Source: a virus. From it: DNA of 64,000 bases. Numbering within the stretch: position 1 is the stretch's first letter; every line of letters starts with the position of its first letter. The notes under the pieces were generated by a model. The model saw nothing but the letters and a program-made list of their open reading frames with translations, did no database searches and was not told the DNA's origin. Position numbers and translations under genes: made by a program. The stretch spans positions 1 through 64,000 of IMG/VR virus record IMGVR_UViG_3300043607_000039. One strand, 5' to 3'. Of the stretch, positions 48,323-56,439 are shown one piece after another.

Positions 48323-48352
48323 AGTCTGACGGGTACGTAGGGGTGTAGTCAA
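48323..48352 (-). promoter_or_regulatory. leaderless minus-strand promoter with operator in the spacer
   Basis: Read on the minus strand: TTGACT (48352-48347), spacer with ACCCCTACGTACCCG, CAGACT (48328-48323), 7 nt, ATG at 48315. Confidence 0.6.
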
Positions 48353-48379
48353 GCTATGCTGTCCACTGTGGAGATTCAC

Positions 48380-48449
48380 GCCGAGTGGTCTCGGGAACCA
48401 GCTGCCTTTCATACGGGCGGCCTGCCCAGTTCGAATCTGGGACTCGGTA
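48380..48449 (+). tRNA. tRNA with CAT anticodon (Met or Ile2), second
   Basis: Acceptor GCCGAGT/ACTCGGT, anticodon arm TGCCT-TTCATAC-GGGCG, T arm CCCAG-TTCGAAT-CTGGG, discriminator A. Not an initiator. Confidence 0.65.
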
Positions 48450-48450
48450 C

Positions 48451-48564
48451 ATGGCGACATTGGAAGAGGAGTACGGGTACGTAGAGCAGACCATGGTCCC
48501 TGACTCTGACACCGCGTGGTTCGATGGTCCCCATGACGTGTTCCTGAGCCTTGGGCTTCGATGA
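48451..48564 (+). CDS. small acidic protein
   Basis: 37 residues from the ATG 1 nt after the tRNA: MATLEEEYGYVEQTMVPDSD, ending LSLGLR. Followed closely by the next start (TGACATG). Support is from position and composition only. Confidence 0.35.
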   Translation: MATLEEEYGYVEQTMVPDSDTAWFDGPHDVFLSLGLR

Positions 48565-48565
48565 C

Positions 48566-48937
48566 ATGCCGACATCAACAATGTGTGCCTCCTGCGGTCA
48601 GATGCAGAAGATGGCTGACGATGTACTGGCGAACAACCTCTTTGATCCTCACGTCAATCTCCAGACACAGCAGCTCTGTGAAGGTGTACCTGTGAGTGAG
48701 GGGTCGTTGGCCATCATTGCTGAGGCAATCGCCGCCGAGGTACTTGCGAAGAAGCACCGCGCCCGGGTCATCGAACTCGGCGAACAGATCGCTGAGCAGC
48801 ACGCCGAACTCCTAGCCCGGCTCGCGGCCGGACCGACCGACGAGATGGACGCCACCGAGGACCAGATCGACCAGATGATGGCCGATGGCGAGCCGGTCAT
48901 CGTTCACGGCACCGGCTGGTGCGCCCCCAGCCCGTAG
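48566..48937 (+). CDS. hypothetical protein with one zinc knuckle
   Basis: 123 residues from the ATG at 48566, starting MPTSTMCASCGQMQKMADDV; one CASC knuckle, then a long acidic helix (SLAIIAEAIAAEVLAKKHR...QIAEQHAELLARL) likely to form a coiled coil. No family assigned. Confidence 0.5.
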   Translation: MPTSTMCASCGQMQKMADDVLANNLFDPHVNLQTQQLCEGVPVSEGSLAIIAEAIAAEVLAKKHRARVIELGEQIAEQHAELLARLAAGPTDEMDATEDQIDQMMADGEPVIVHGTGWCAPSP

Positions 48938-48960
48938 CTAAAAAATCTTACCCGTACCCC

Positions 48961-48990
48961 TTGACTCGGGTCCCTCTGTGTCTGTAACTT
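48961..48990 (+). promoter_or_regulatory. promoter of the DUF932 gene
   Basis: TTGACT (48961-48966), 18-nt spacer, TAACTT (48985-48990). Same hexamers as the promoter at 59981. The operator half ACCCGTACCCC (48950-48960) lies just upstream of the -35. Confidence 0.65.
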
Positions 48991-49032
48991 TGTCCGTAGA
49001 AGCCAGATGAAGTAACCCAGAGGGAGATGGCA

Positions 49033-50100
49033 ATGTCTGCAAACGTTGACTCGATGTTCTCGGTTCGCGAGGTTCCGTGGCACCGCGAGGGCACCATCCT
49101 CGCCGAGTACCCGGGCTCGTGGGCCGAGGCCAGGAAGCAGGCCGGTCTGGAGTGGGAGCCGATCGAGGCCGACGTCTACCGGCAGATCGGCACCGAGCAG
49201 ATCGAGCGGCCGAAGTACGAGTTCTACGCCATGGACGGCGAGACGGTGCTCTTCAAGCAGAACGGCACCGAGGTCGTCGGCGAGGAGCCGGTGTACGAGC
49301 TGAACCCCGACCACAAGCACATCGTGCGCAGCGACACGGGCGCCGTGCTCTCGGTCAACGGCAAGGGCTACACCCTCATCAACCACGACGCGATGGGCGA
49401 GATCATCGAGGCCGTCCTGGAGCAGCCGAACGTGAAGTGGGAGACGGCCGGTTCGCTCGACGGCGGGCGCAAGGTCTGGGCCCTGGCCATGTTGGACGAA
49501 CCGATCGTGCTGCCGGGCGACGACACCGCCGCCTACCCCTACCTCGCATTCACCAACTGCCACGACGGCACCGGCGCCTGCGCCCTGCGGGCCACGGCCA
49601 TCCGGGTCGTCTGCCAGAACACCTACCGCGCGGCCGAGATGGAGGGCAAGCGCACCAAGGCCACCTTCTCCTTCCGGCACTCCACCGGGTGGCGAGACCG
49701 GATCCAGCAGGCCCGTGACGCCGTTCACGGCGTGCGCCAGGAGATGGTCGAGTACCGCGAGCTGATGACCGACCTGCTGGGCGTCCCGGTCACCGCCGGC
49801 CAGCGCAAGCTGTTCATCACCGAGTTCATCCCGATGCCGCCGGCCGGGATGGTCACCGAGCGAGTCATGGGCAACGTGGAAGGCGCCCGTACCAAGCTCC
49901 GCGAGATCTTCAACTCCCCCACCACCGTCAACGTCCAGGACACCATGTACGGCGTCATCCAGGCGAGCGGGGAGTACCTGGACCACGTCCGGACCGCCCG
50001 CACCTGGGAGACCCGGCTCAACCGCAACATCATGAAGCCCGAGCCGCTGAAGGCCAAGGCTCTCAACCTGATCCGCGAGATCGTGGCCGCGGGGGTCTGA
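49033..50100 (+). CDS. DUF932 / phage-plasmid-like protein
   Basis: 355 residues from the ATG at 49033, chosen over 49027 because AGAGGGAG then has normal spacing. Family features: WHREGTILAEYPGSWAEARKQAG, a SVNGKGYTLINHDAMGEIIEAV segment, YPYLAFTNCHDGTGACALRAT and RIVVCQNT-like VVCQNTYRAAEMEG. DUF932 (TIGR03299) proteins are common in phages and plasmids; function is unknown, perhaps linked to replication or host takeover. Followed by a strong terminator. Confidence 0.8.
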   Translation: MSANVDSMFSVREVPWHREGTILAEYPGSWAEARKQAGLEWEPIEADVYRQIGTEQIERPKYEFYAMDGETVLFKQNGTEVVGEEPVYELNPDHKHIVRSDTGAVLSVNGKGYTLINHDAMGEIIEAVLEQPNVKWETAGSLDGGRKVWALAMLDEPIVLPGDDTAAYPYLAFTNCHDGTGACALRATAIRVVCQNTYRAAEMEGKRTKATFSFRHSTGWRDRIQQARDAVHGVRQEMVEYRELMTDLLGVPVTAGQRKLFITEFIPMPPAGMVTERVMGNVEGARTKLREIFNSPTTVNVQDTMYGVIQASGEYLDHVRTARTWETRLNRNIMKPEPLKAKALNLIREIVAAGV

Positions 50101-50111
50101 CCCACAAGGCA

Positions 50112-50142
50112 GGGAGCCCTCCTCGGTCGGAGGAGGGCTCCC
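50112..50142 (+). terminator. terminator after the DUF932 gene
   Basis: GGGAGCCCTCCTC and GAGGAGGGCTCCC pair perfectly (13 bp) around GGTCG, then CTTCC. Confidence 0.7.
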
Positions 50143-50164
50143 CTTCCACAGAAGGAGCAAGGCA

Positions 50165-50605
50165 ATGCAGATCAACGAAGAGGCTCTGACTGTCGCGCAC
50201 GTGGCCGTCGAGGACCTGCTCGTCGACATGCGGGACAGCCACATGTTCACGTTGGCGGCCAACGGGCTCGTCGTGAACAACAAGGATGGATCGCTGTCCG
50301 ACATCAAGCGCCTGGGCACGCGGCAGGGACTCCAGCTCGGCGTCGAGACCTACCTCAAGAACGTGAAGCTGTACGTGGTCATGGTCCATGACCGTCACCT
50401 CGACCCCGAGGCCCGCATCTACACCTCGGCCGACGAGGCCATCACCGTTGCCCGGGGACTTGCCCACGACATGGGCCTGGTCGACAGCGGCGATGAGGAC
50501 TTCAACGACGACGGCTTGGCTCAAGCTGGCTGGCTGTATTACGCCAACCACCCCCGTGAGAGCGACATTGTCTGGGTCGTGGAGAAGGGGATCAACGAGT
50601 CCTGA
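50165..50605 (+). CDS. hypothetical protein
   Basis: 146 residues, ribosome site AAGGAGCAAG. Starts MQINEEALTVAHVAVEDLLV; contains NGLVVNNKDGSLSDIKRLG and YLKNVKLYVVMVHDRH. Soluble, acidic. Family not recognised. It follows the DUF932 terminator, so it may need read-through or its own promoter. Confidence 0.55.
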   Translation: MQINEEALTVAHVAVEDLLVDMRDSHMFTLAANGLVVNNKDGSLSDIKRLGTRQGLQLGVETYLKNVKLYVVMVHDRHLDPEARIYTSADEAITVARGLAHDMGLVDSGDEDFNDDGLAQAGWLYYANHPRESDIVWVVEKGINES

Positions 50606-50666
50606 CCAAGAACCCAAGCCCCGTGGATCCATGGGAACTGTTCGCCTAACCGAGAAAGGAACGCTC

Positions 50667-51137
50667 ATGAAGAACAAGCTCATCGCCGGGCTCACCGCCC
50701 TGGTTGCCCTGGTCACCGCGACCGCCTGCACCCAGCCGCTTCCGGCCAACGACACCGACCGCATCACCTTCGCCATCGAGGCCTACTACCAAGCCGATGG
50801 CGTGGAACGGTCGGTCCTGTCGCAGACCAACGTGGTCGCGAGCATCACCAACCTCACCACCAACGACATCCACATCCGGGACGGCCGCAGCGGAGCCTGG
50901 CTCGTCCTCCCCTGGGAGATGAACGAGGACTTCGATCTCCCGATCCGTTACCAGTTCACCTACGACCGTCGCGACACCAAGCTTGAGGACTTCCGCCTCG
51001 TGGTCAAGGCCCTGGTCAATGCCGACCGCGACATGCACCTGCGGTGCACCCTGTTCGACACCAACGAGCGCGTGATCACCCGCAATGAGGTCGTCATCGA
51101 CGGCTCGCTCACCGGCACCGTCAGCTGTGCCAACTGA
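50667..51137 (+). CDS. lipoprotein, MmpS-like
   Basis: 156 residues, ribosome site GAGAAAGGAA, signal MKNKLIAGLTALVALVTA and lipobox TAC. The mature domain has FAIEAYYQADGVERS, LPWEMNEDFDLPIRYQFTY, HLRCTLFDTN and GTVSCAN; the strand-LPW-strand and Cys-pair order resembles MmpS-type proteins and the other lipoproteins here. Exposed on the host membrane. A strong stem follows. Confidence 0.65.
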   Translation: MKNKLIAGLTALVALVTATACTQPLPANDTDRITFAIEAYYQADGVERSVLSQTNVVASITNLTTNDIHIRDGRSGAWLVLPWEMNEDFDLPIRYQFTYDRRDTKLEDFRLVVKALVNADRDMHLRCTLFDTNERVITRNEVVIDGSLTGTVSCAN

Positions 51138-51147
51138 AGTGACCGAG

Positions 51148-51181
51148 GTATGGCCCCCCGCTGACAGGGTGGGGGCCATAC
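51148..51181 (+). terminator. terminator stem after the lipoprotein
   Basis: GTATGGCCCCC and GGGGGCCATAC form an 11-bp stem, followed by CCTTATCC. Confidence 0.55.
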
Positions 51182-51204
51182 CCTTATCCGGGGAAGGAGG
51201 ACAG

Positions 51205-51666
51205 GTGCCCACGACCAGACGTAGGAAGCCCGACCCGTTCATTGCCCTACTGGAAACGTACCGGGTCGCCCAAGGGATCACAGTCGCCAAGATGTGTCAA
51301 GACGCCGGCCTGAGGTCTCACATGTGGCATACGTACAAGATCGGAAATCAACAGCCTTCAGTGATATCGCTGCGGGCACTGACCCAGGCGCTGGGCCTGG
51401 AGCTGACGGTGGTTGAGACGGCAAGGTATCGGCCGAGCGCCGTGCCAGTGGTTGACGTCAAGAGGCTACAGCGCGAGTTCGGGGCGGCCATTGAGTCCGT
51501 GCAGCGCATCGGGGTCCTCCTGGAAGAGGTCGGCGACAGGTTGCTGTCACACACACAGAATGGAGCGCGCCATGTCCCAGCACATCCTGAGCCTGTCGGA
51601 GGTGGGGAAGATCCTGGGCCTGACCCCGGACACAGTGACTCGGTATATGCGCGAGTCCCTGCCTGA
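51205..51666 (+). CDS. XRE-type helix-turn-helix regulator
   Basis: 153 residues from a GTG at 51205 with AAGGAGG upstream. Residues 10-60 form a Cro/CI-type HTH: FIALLETYRVAQGITVAKMCQ, DAGLRSHMWHTYKIG, SVISLRALTQALGLEL. A helical stretch follows, possibly for dimerisation, then a Gly/Pro-rich tail. It is the best candidate in the window for the repressor or activator that reads the CACCCC/GGGGTG palindromes. The 3' end overlaps the next gene by 95 nt. Confidence 0.75.
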   Translation: MPTTRRRKPDPFIALLETYRVAQGITVAKMCQDAGLRSHMWHTYKIGNQQPSVISLRALTQALGLELTVVETARYRPSAVPVVDVKRLQREFGAAIESVQRIGVLLEEVGDRLLSHTQNGARHVPAHPEPVGGGEDPGPDPGHSDSVYARVPA

Positions 51667-51817
51667 TGGTCGGTACGCCAGCCACCCGTTCCCGGACCCC
51701 GACGGCCGACTGGGGAACTCTCCGTACTGGCTGCCGGATCGGACTGCGGAGATCTACAACTGGGGAGTAACCCGGATCGGCCGTGGTGTAGGCGGCGGAC
51801 CTAAGACAAGGCGATAG
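51572..51817 (+). CDS. small HTH (excisionase or MerR-like) DNA-binding protein
   Basis: 81 residues from the ATG at 51572 (51560 is an alternative). Starts MSQHILSLSEVGKILGLTPD; SLSEVGKILGLTPDTVTRYM is a winged-HTH of the AlpA/excisionase type, followed by PYWLPDRTAEIYNW. It overlaps the XRE gene in another frame. Likely a partner regulator, or a remnant excisionase. Confidence 0.7.
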   Translation: MSQHILSLSEVGKILGLTPDTVTRYMRESLPDGRYASHPFPDPDGRLGNSPYWLPDRTAEIYNWGVTRIGRGVGGGPKTRR

Positions 51818-51818
51818 A

Positions 51819-51852
51819 CGAAGGCCCCGGGCTAGGGAACCCGGGGCCTTCG
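51819..51852. terminator. bidirectional terminator
   Basis: CGAAGGCCCCGGG and CCCGGGGCCTTCG (13 bp) between convergent transcripts. Confidence 0.65.
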
Positions 51853-51865
51853 CTGTGGGATGCGA

Positions 51866-52004
51866 TTACGTTGTGATCACTGCGAGGGCAACGAACACGA
51901 ACCCAAGCCAGCCGATGTGCACGCGACCGTATTCACCGAATCCCAGAGCCGCGACCAAGAAACAGATCCCGGCGATGATCCACAGCAGCAAGTCGATGCT
52001 CATG
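51866..52004 (-). pseudogene. small membrane protein with an apparent frameshift
   Basis: From the ATG at 52004 (GGAAGG upstream) the frame reads MSIDLLLWIIAGICFL, then after a TTTT run (four A at 51960-51963 on the plus strand) it continues only in the next frame as FLVAALGFGEY...WLGFVFVALAVITT, ending at 51866. The joined product of about 45 residues would be a two-helix membrane protein. Either a one-base error or decay, or programmed slippage. Confidence 0.45.
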
Positions 52005-52015
52005 GCTGACCTTCC

Positions 52016-52531
52016 TTACGGGGTGGGCTCGGGCTCCGGCTCCGGGGCGGGCTCATCGGGGGTGACCTCGGTGACCTCGCCGGCCACGACCTCAAGCCGC
52101 TCGGCGTCGCCGGCCACGACAACCAGAAGCAGGTCGCCAGAAGCGGTCAGCGGGCCGGTGCCCTCGACGTGGACGGTGGCCGAACCGAGCACGCCCACGG
52201 CCGCCGCCGAAGCGGTGCCATCGCCGTTGTCGGTCAGGTTGATGATCGACGGGTCGTCGACCGTGTAGACCACAACCTCACCCGCAGGCAGCGGGACCGG
52301 GTTGCCTACCTCATCTGCGGCCGCGACTGATAACGCGACCTTCTTGTCTGCCTGGAGGTCCACGAGGACATCCGCCTTTCTTGGTGGTTTGTGAGCTGGG
52401 GCTGGTCCCGCAACTCGGTCTGACTCATCCGTGTCGAGCGCCGGGCCAATATGCCAAAGCAAACGGCGCGACTCTGGGCATGGTTTGGGACAACAGCAAC
52501 CGTCAACGGTTACCTGAACGGTAATGCTCAA
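52016..52531 (-). CDS. immunoglobulin-like (BIG2-type) domain protein
   Basis: 171 residues from a TTG at 52531 with AGGAGG at normal spacing; a GTG at 52363 could give a shorter form. A Cys-rich start (VDGCCCPKPCPES) and linker precede a beta-sandwich: VLVDLQADKKVALSVAAADEVGNPVP, VYTVDDPSIINLTDNGDGTASA and SATVHVEG, like bacterial Ig-like domains on phage virions. Ends in an EPEPEPEP tail. It lies directly after the terminase gene; a capsid decoration role is plausible. Confidence 0.55.
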   Translation of the reverse strand: MSITVQVTVDGCCCPKPCPESRRLLWHIGPALDTDESDRVAGPAPAHKPPRKADVLVDLQADKKVALSVAAADEVGNPVPLPAGEVVVYTVDDPSIINLTDNGDGTASAAAVGVLGSATVHVEGTGPLTASGDLLLVVVAGDAERLEVVAGEVTEVTPDEPAPEPEPEPTP

Positions 52532-52588
52532 CAAAGCCTCCTAGAAAGAGGCGGACGATCCTATGTTCTCATACCCGACTGCCTGGAT

Positions 52589-55500
52589 CTAGAAACCATA
52601 GTTGTACGATCCGGCGTCCTGCCATAGAGACTGAAGCGTAGAAGAAAGGGCATCCCGCGGCGACGAAATGCGAACCTCTTTCTTTTCACCATCCATCAGG
52701 AAGCGGCAGGCGTGAACTAAGGCGTCAAGTCTGTCTGGTGAATCCCTGGTGCCCCAGCCAACGAACGTGGACATCTGGTCTTCCAGCTCCTGTTGATGAC
52801 CCAGGATGTGAAGTCGGCCCTGTTCACAGCGCATGGCAACAGGCTCACCGCGGGTGCGCTTTCCGATTTTGGTATCGATGCCCACGATGGGCGGCTTGGT
52901 ATGTGCGGGGAATAGGCCCTGCCCGACCAGTTCGAAGTAAGCGTCGTGGAAGACCTGAGACATCCACTTTTTACCGAGGTTGACTTCGCAGACGAGCTTG
53001 TCGGCCCCGAACTCGGCCACCACCCGCCAGGCCTCCAGCGCGGCGGCCCGACCCACGGACATGATCGAGCGGTCGGCTAGGACGTACATGTGCTTCTGGC
53101 GGTCCCGGCCGACAACGACAATGCCCATCTCGTCGTCCTCGCCGGTGAGCGAGGGGTCGACCCCCACGACCGTGGCCACCAGATCGTCGGGGACGTCCAG
53201 GATCCGGTTGTTCTCGATGTCCAGACGGGAGAACAGGGCGCCCTCGAACGCCTCGATGATCTCGCCGTACAGCTCCTGGCGGCCGACCATCGTGCCTTCG
53301 TACCGTCGTCGAAGCTCTTCGATCACCAGGGACGAGAGGTTCGAGGCGTTCTCGAACGTGGAGCCCCGCATCAGGTGGACGGTGCCGTCGCCACGGCGCA
53401 CCCATTCCTGGAGAATGTCCACCGGCTTCGGCGTGGTGGTCACGAACGCCCGGGGGTGGTCGCCGGCCAGGTCGGCCCGGAGGGAGGGCATGATGCCTTC
53501 CTCCCACGACTTCTTCGGGAACTTCCATTTGCAGTTGTGGACCAGGATGCGACCGCTGCCGGCAAAAAACTCCGGATCATCGCCTTCGACGGTGATGTCG
53601 TAGACGTTGATTGTCTCTGGCATCCGCCGGATGCCAGAGATCCGCACCGGGTGATGTGGCGCTAGCCCACGGCCCAACATGTCTTCGGGTGCTCCGTACT
53701 TCGCGGTCCAAACGACGTCGTTGACGTGAAGCTCGGACACCTTCCGCCAGCCTTCGTCGGTCCACACCCGGTGGTCCGGCGTCAGCCTCACGGTTGCGGT
53801 GCCGCCAGTAGAGATTTCCCAGACCTCAGCGTCTGGCTGCGTGAGGCGAGACATGATGACCCTGGCGTAGCCGTTACGTGTCAGTACCTCGTCTCCGACT
53901 CGTACGTCTTGAACCGGTGTCCCCAAACGGGGACCACTCCGCGTGAGAATCGGCTCGTTCTTGGCGATACAGATCTCATCGAGCCACGCGCCCGATGAGT
54001 TATAACCACGACCAACGTCCGGGTCATCCGCACCTTCGGTATAGATCTTCGTGCCCGAAGGGAACAGCACCATGGGGCGTGGGCTCATCTTGTAGCGGTG
54101 TCGAATCTTGCGACGGTTCAGTACCTGGAGAATCCCAGCCGGCCCCTCCATGCAAATCGTCCGGCCGTCGGAAAGCGTCTCCGCGATAACCAGCCACTCG
54201 GTCGGGACACCGCGACTGTCGTAGGGGTGCTTAATCGTCTGGGAGACGATCCATTCGCTGCCACTGCGGGAGTTGTGGGTTGGGATCAGGCCCTCGCCGA
54301 CGAGGTACATGGAGTTCGGGGAGTCCACCGTGATGCAGCGCATCGGGGTCGGGTCAATTCGCTCGGCCCCGATGATCATGCGGTGCTGGGTCCGAAGCCC
54401 CTGGCCATCCGGGGGTACGTAGGTGGCCATCTTGCGGGGGGATGTGAACGGGTTGAACGTGGGGCGCCAGGAGACTCGGTACTTGGCCCCCTTGTCGACG
54501 CCGTAGAGCTGGGCCCGTCCCACATGCATGTAGGGGCGCTGGCCAAGCGAGCGGGCCAGGTGCATGACACCGTCGGCCAGCTCTTTGGTGATCGAGCAGA
54601 ACTCCACCTTGGATGCTTCGCCGTAACCGTCGGAGTCCATGAGGCCAGCGAGAAGCGCCCTGCGCTGTTCCACCGACGCCCAGAGGTACTTCTGGGGAAC
54701 ATGCTTGTTGTCCAGAACGTCGATGTGACGCAACTGACTAACCAGGCCGCCGGGCGTTCCCGTGAACCACTGCCCGTCCCTAGGCCTGAGTAGGCAATCG
54801 AAGCCTGCATCAATGACGCACTCCACGACGTGGTCGATGTCGGCTAGGTGACCGGAAATAGTCCCGGCAGAAGTTGAGCCGTTGCCCAGCCAGTAGCCAA
54901 GTAGCCACGGATCCACCGTCAGGCGCACCTCCGGCAACTCAAGAGCGCCGGTCAGGGGAATCGAATGGTTCAGGTCACCACGGGCGTTGTATGTCAGCGT
55001 GTCTACGAGGTCCTGTGTGGTTCTGATTCGGGGGCCAGGGCCTTCTTGATCCCGGTACGGTGGGTTGCTCTTGTGCCGCTTCATGGGGCGCCATGTTGGC
55101 CAGTCCAGCGGGAACCTGGTCGTGTCGGATTCGTACTGGGAGCGGAGGTACGCCTTCCGATCTCTGTGTTCCCACGTCACCCATTGGTGCTCTGAGCATG
55201 TATCGATGTACAGGCCGTCGTTAAAGGTCAACCGGTAGGCGACCTCTGGGTCTTGGTCAAACGTCGCGGTGACCCGGCACGGCTTACCGGCTTCGTCGAA
55301 AACCCAGTCCCCGACCTCCAGATCACCGAGCTTCTTGAATCCGCCCCGGCCTGGCACGGGTCGACGGCGTTCATCGGTGCTACAGTTCGCAACTGGAATA
55401 GATGTAGATACGTCGATCGCCTTTCCCCAACCGCGGCCAGCCAATGCCAGGCACACGAACCAGTTACCGGGCGGCGGAATCTGCTCGGGACGGGCTACCC

Positions 55501-55615
55501 ACCACCAGTCGCCACGCATAATCTCGTCAATAACCCAGTCAGGTTGCTCGGCTAGCCACGCTCTCCTGTCAATTTCAGGAAGCGCAGCGACTCGGTCCTG
55601 GAGAGATAACGCCAT
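52589..55615 (-). CDS. terL: terminase large subunit interrupted by two inteins
   Basis: 1,008 residues; removing inteins 66-448 and 549-694 leaves 479, the usual size. Spliced Walker A is GRGWGKSRSG, Walker B is GAWLDEI. The nuclease domain has VVGVDPSLTG, LVCEVNLGKKW and PDRLDALVHACRF. Inteins sit exactly after the Walker A Lys and after the Walker B DEI, so unspliced protein cannot work. It drives DNA packaging through the portal. It lies about 25 kb from the portal gene, separated by the tRNA array. No small terminase was recognised nearby. Confidence 0.9.
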   Translation of the reverse strand: MALSLQDRVAALPEIDRRAWLAEQPDWVIDEIMRGDWWWVARPEQIPPPGNWFVCLALAGRGWGKAIDVSTSIPVANCSTDERRRPVPGRGGFKKLGDLEVGDWVFDEAGKPCRVTATFDQDPEVAYRLTFNDGLYIDTCSEHQWVTWEHRDRKAYLRSQYESDTTRFPLDWPTWRPMKRHKSNPPYRDQEGPGPRIRTTQDLVDTLTYNARGDLNHSIPLTGALELPEVRLTVDPWLLGYWLGNGSTSAGTISGHLADIDHVVECVIDAGFDCLLRPRDGQWFTGTPGGLVSQLRHIDVLDNKHVPQKYLWASVEQRRALLAGLMDSDGYGEASKVEFCSITKELADGVMHLARSLGQRPYMHVGRAQLYGVDKGAKYRVSWRPTFNPFTSPRKMATYVPPDGQGLRTQHRMIIGAERIDPTPMRCITVDSPNSMYLVGEGLIPTHNSRSGSEWIVSQTIKHPYDSRGVPTEWLVIAETLSDGRTICMEGPAGILQVLNRRKIRHRYKMSPRPMVLFPSGTKIYTEGADDPDVGRGYNSSGAWLDEICIAKNEPILTRSGPRLGTPVQDVRVGDEVLTRNGYARVIMSRLTQPDAEVWEISTGGTATVRLTPDHRVWTDEGWRKVSELHVNDVVWTAKYGAPEDMLGRGLAPHHPVRISGIRRMPETINVYDITVEGDDPEFFAGSGRILVHNCKWKFPKKSWEEGIMPSLRADLAGDHPRAFVTTTPKPVDILQEWVRRGDGTVHLMRGSTFENASNLSSLVIEELRRRYEGTMVGRQELYGEIIEAFEGALFSRLDIENNRILDVPDDLVATVVGVDPSLTGEDDEMGIVVVGRDRQKHMYVLADRSIMSVGRAAALEAWRVVAEFGADKLVCEVNLGKKWMSQVFHDAYFELVGQGLFPAHTKPPIVGIDTKIGKRTRGEPVAMRCEQGRLHILGHQQELEDQMSTFVGWGTRDSPDRLDALVHACRFLMDGEKKEVRISSPRDALSSTLQSLWQDAGSYNYGF
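53534..53971 (-). other. mini-intein in terminase at the Walker B site
   Basis: Terminase residues 549-694 (146 aa). Starts with Cys1 (CIAKNEPIL), has block B VRLTPDHRVWT, block F INVYDITVEGDDPEFF and ends ILVHN before Cys+1. No endonuclease domain. Confidence 0.9.
54272..55420 (-). other. endonuclease-bearing intein in terminase at the Walker A site
   Basis: Terminase residues 66-448 (383 aa). Starts at Ala (AIDVSTSIPV) instead of Cys or Ser; ends GLIPTHN before Ser+1. Two LAGLIDADG-type motifs, LLGYWLGNG and LLAGLMDSDG, show a homing endonuclease. Confidence 0.85.
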
Positions 55616-55655
55616 AGCAATGAATGCTAGATCAAACGCATGGGAAAATAGGGGT

Positions 55656-55820
55656 GTGGAACGTATTCCGGTCGACGAAATCCTGGCCTATTTGGAGGCC
55701 ACCCAGCCCGACCTGATGGACCCGGGTGAGGACCGGTGGGGTGGGGCCAACCTCTACGACCCCCGCCTGCTTCAAGATCCAGAAGTTGCTGGTCCCGAAA
55801 CTCTTGACACCCCCACGTAG
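55656..55820 (+). CDS. small acidic protein
   Basis: 54 residues from a GTG at 55656: VERIPVDEILAYLEATQPDL, then DPRLLQDPEVAGPETL. Divergent from the terminase gene, 41 nt apart, with GGGGTG just before the start. The longer frame from 55269 overlaps terminase antisense and is rejected. Confidence 0.45.
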   Translation: MERIPVDEILAYLEATQPDLMDPGEDRWGGANLYDPRLLQDPEVAGPETLDTPT

Positions 55821-55834
55821 GGGTCAGGTACAGT
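55804..55834 (+). promoter_or_regulatory. promoter with operator palindrome
   Basis: TTGACA (55804-55809), CCCCCACGTAGGGG (55810-55823), TACAGT (55829-55834; 19-nt spacer). It overlaps the end of the gene at 55656 and starts the long leader that follows. Confidence 0.65.
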
Positions 55835-55840
55835 TGGTCT

Positions 55841-56439
55841 ACGCCCGGAGGAACGGTCAAGGCCGGGACGAGGAACTTGACAACTGAAGATGGCGACAGT
55901 GCTCTGAGGTGGCCCGCAGCAACGTGTCTGCTGGCCGAGAGGCCACTACACTGTCGTCTACGGACGGAGCAGCCACAAGGCCCCTCCCCAGGATCGCCAC
56001 TGAGGCGCCCGTCCTAGCCCACGTCGCCACGGGTTTTTCCTTTCTCCCCGTGACCGGCAGACCGACCGGACGGCTCCTCCTCCGGTGGGCGATGGAGGAG
56101 CAAGCTTCCCTCGGGGGGATGCGAAACAGGGCCACGGTGGAGAAACCCACCGGGGCCCTGCTTCGTGAAACGGTGCGTCGCAAGCATGGGGCGCTTCAAG
56201 CTCCCGATCACGGGAGAAAGGCGGGGACCTTGCCCGGGGTTAAGGCCCCCGCCTTCCTTGGGGGGTTGTTACTCTGCATGGACCACGGGCCGTTGGGGAC
56301 AGCGGCCTGTCGCGGAGGAACGGCCGTTCCTGCCTGGAAAAAGCGAATAAGGGTCCAAGGACCGCGCACTGGGATCCCCGGAGCACCGGAACCACTGTCC
56401 CCACCTCAACTACCTGGAGAGAGTCGAGGGTTCACCATC
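55841..56439 (+). ncRNA. long structured leader or non-coding RNA
   Basis: About 600 nt between the promoter and the next gene with no convincing coding frame. It holds several stable stems: CAGCA/TGCTG near 55918-55934, GCTCCTCC/GGAGGAGC (56073-56101), CAGGGCC...GGCCCTG (56127-56160) and GGCGGGG...CCCCGCC (56220-56253), the last followed by TTCCTT. The open frame through it has a low-complexity, Gly/Arg/Pro-rich translation unlike its neighbours. Confidence 0.45.

Noticed and set aside
48904-50319. 471-codon minus-strand frame opposite the DUF932 gene
   Set aside because: Leu/Gly/Asp/Val-rich shadow; it crosses the terminator at 50112.
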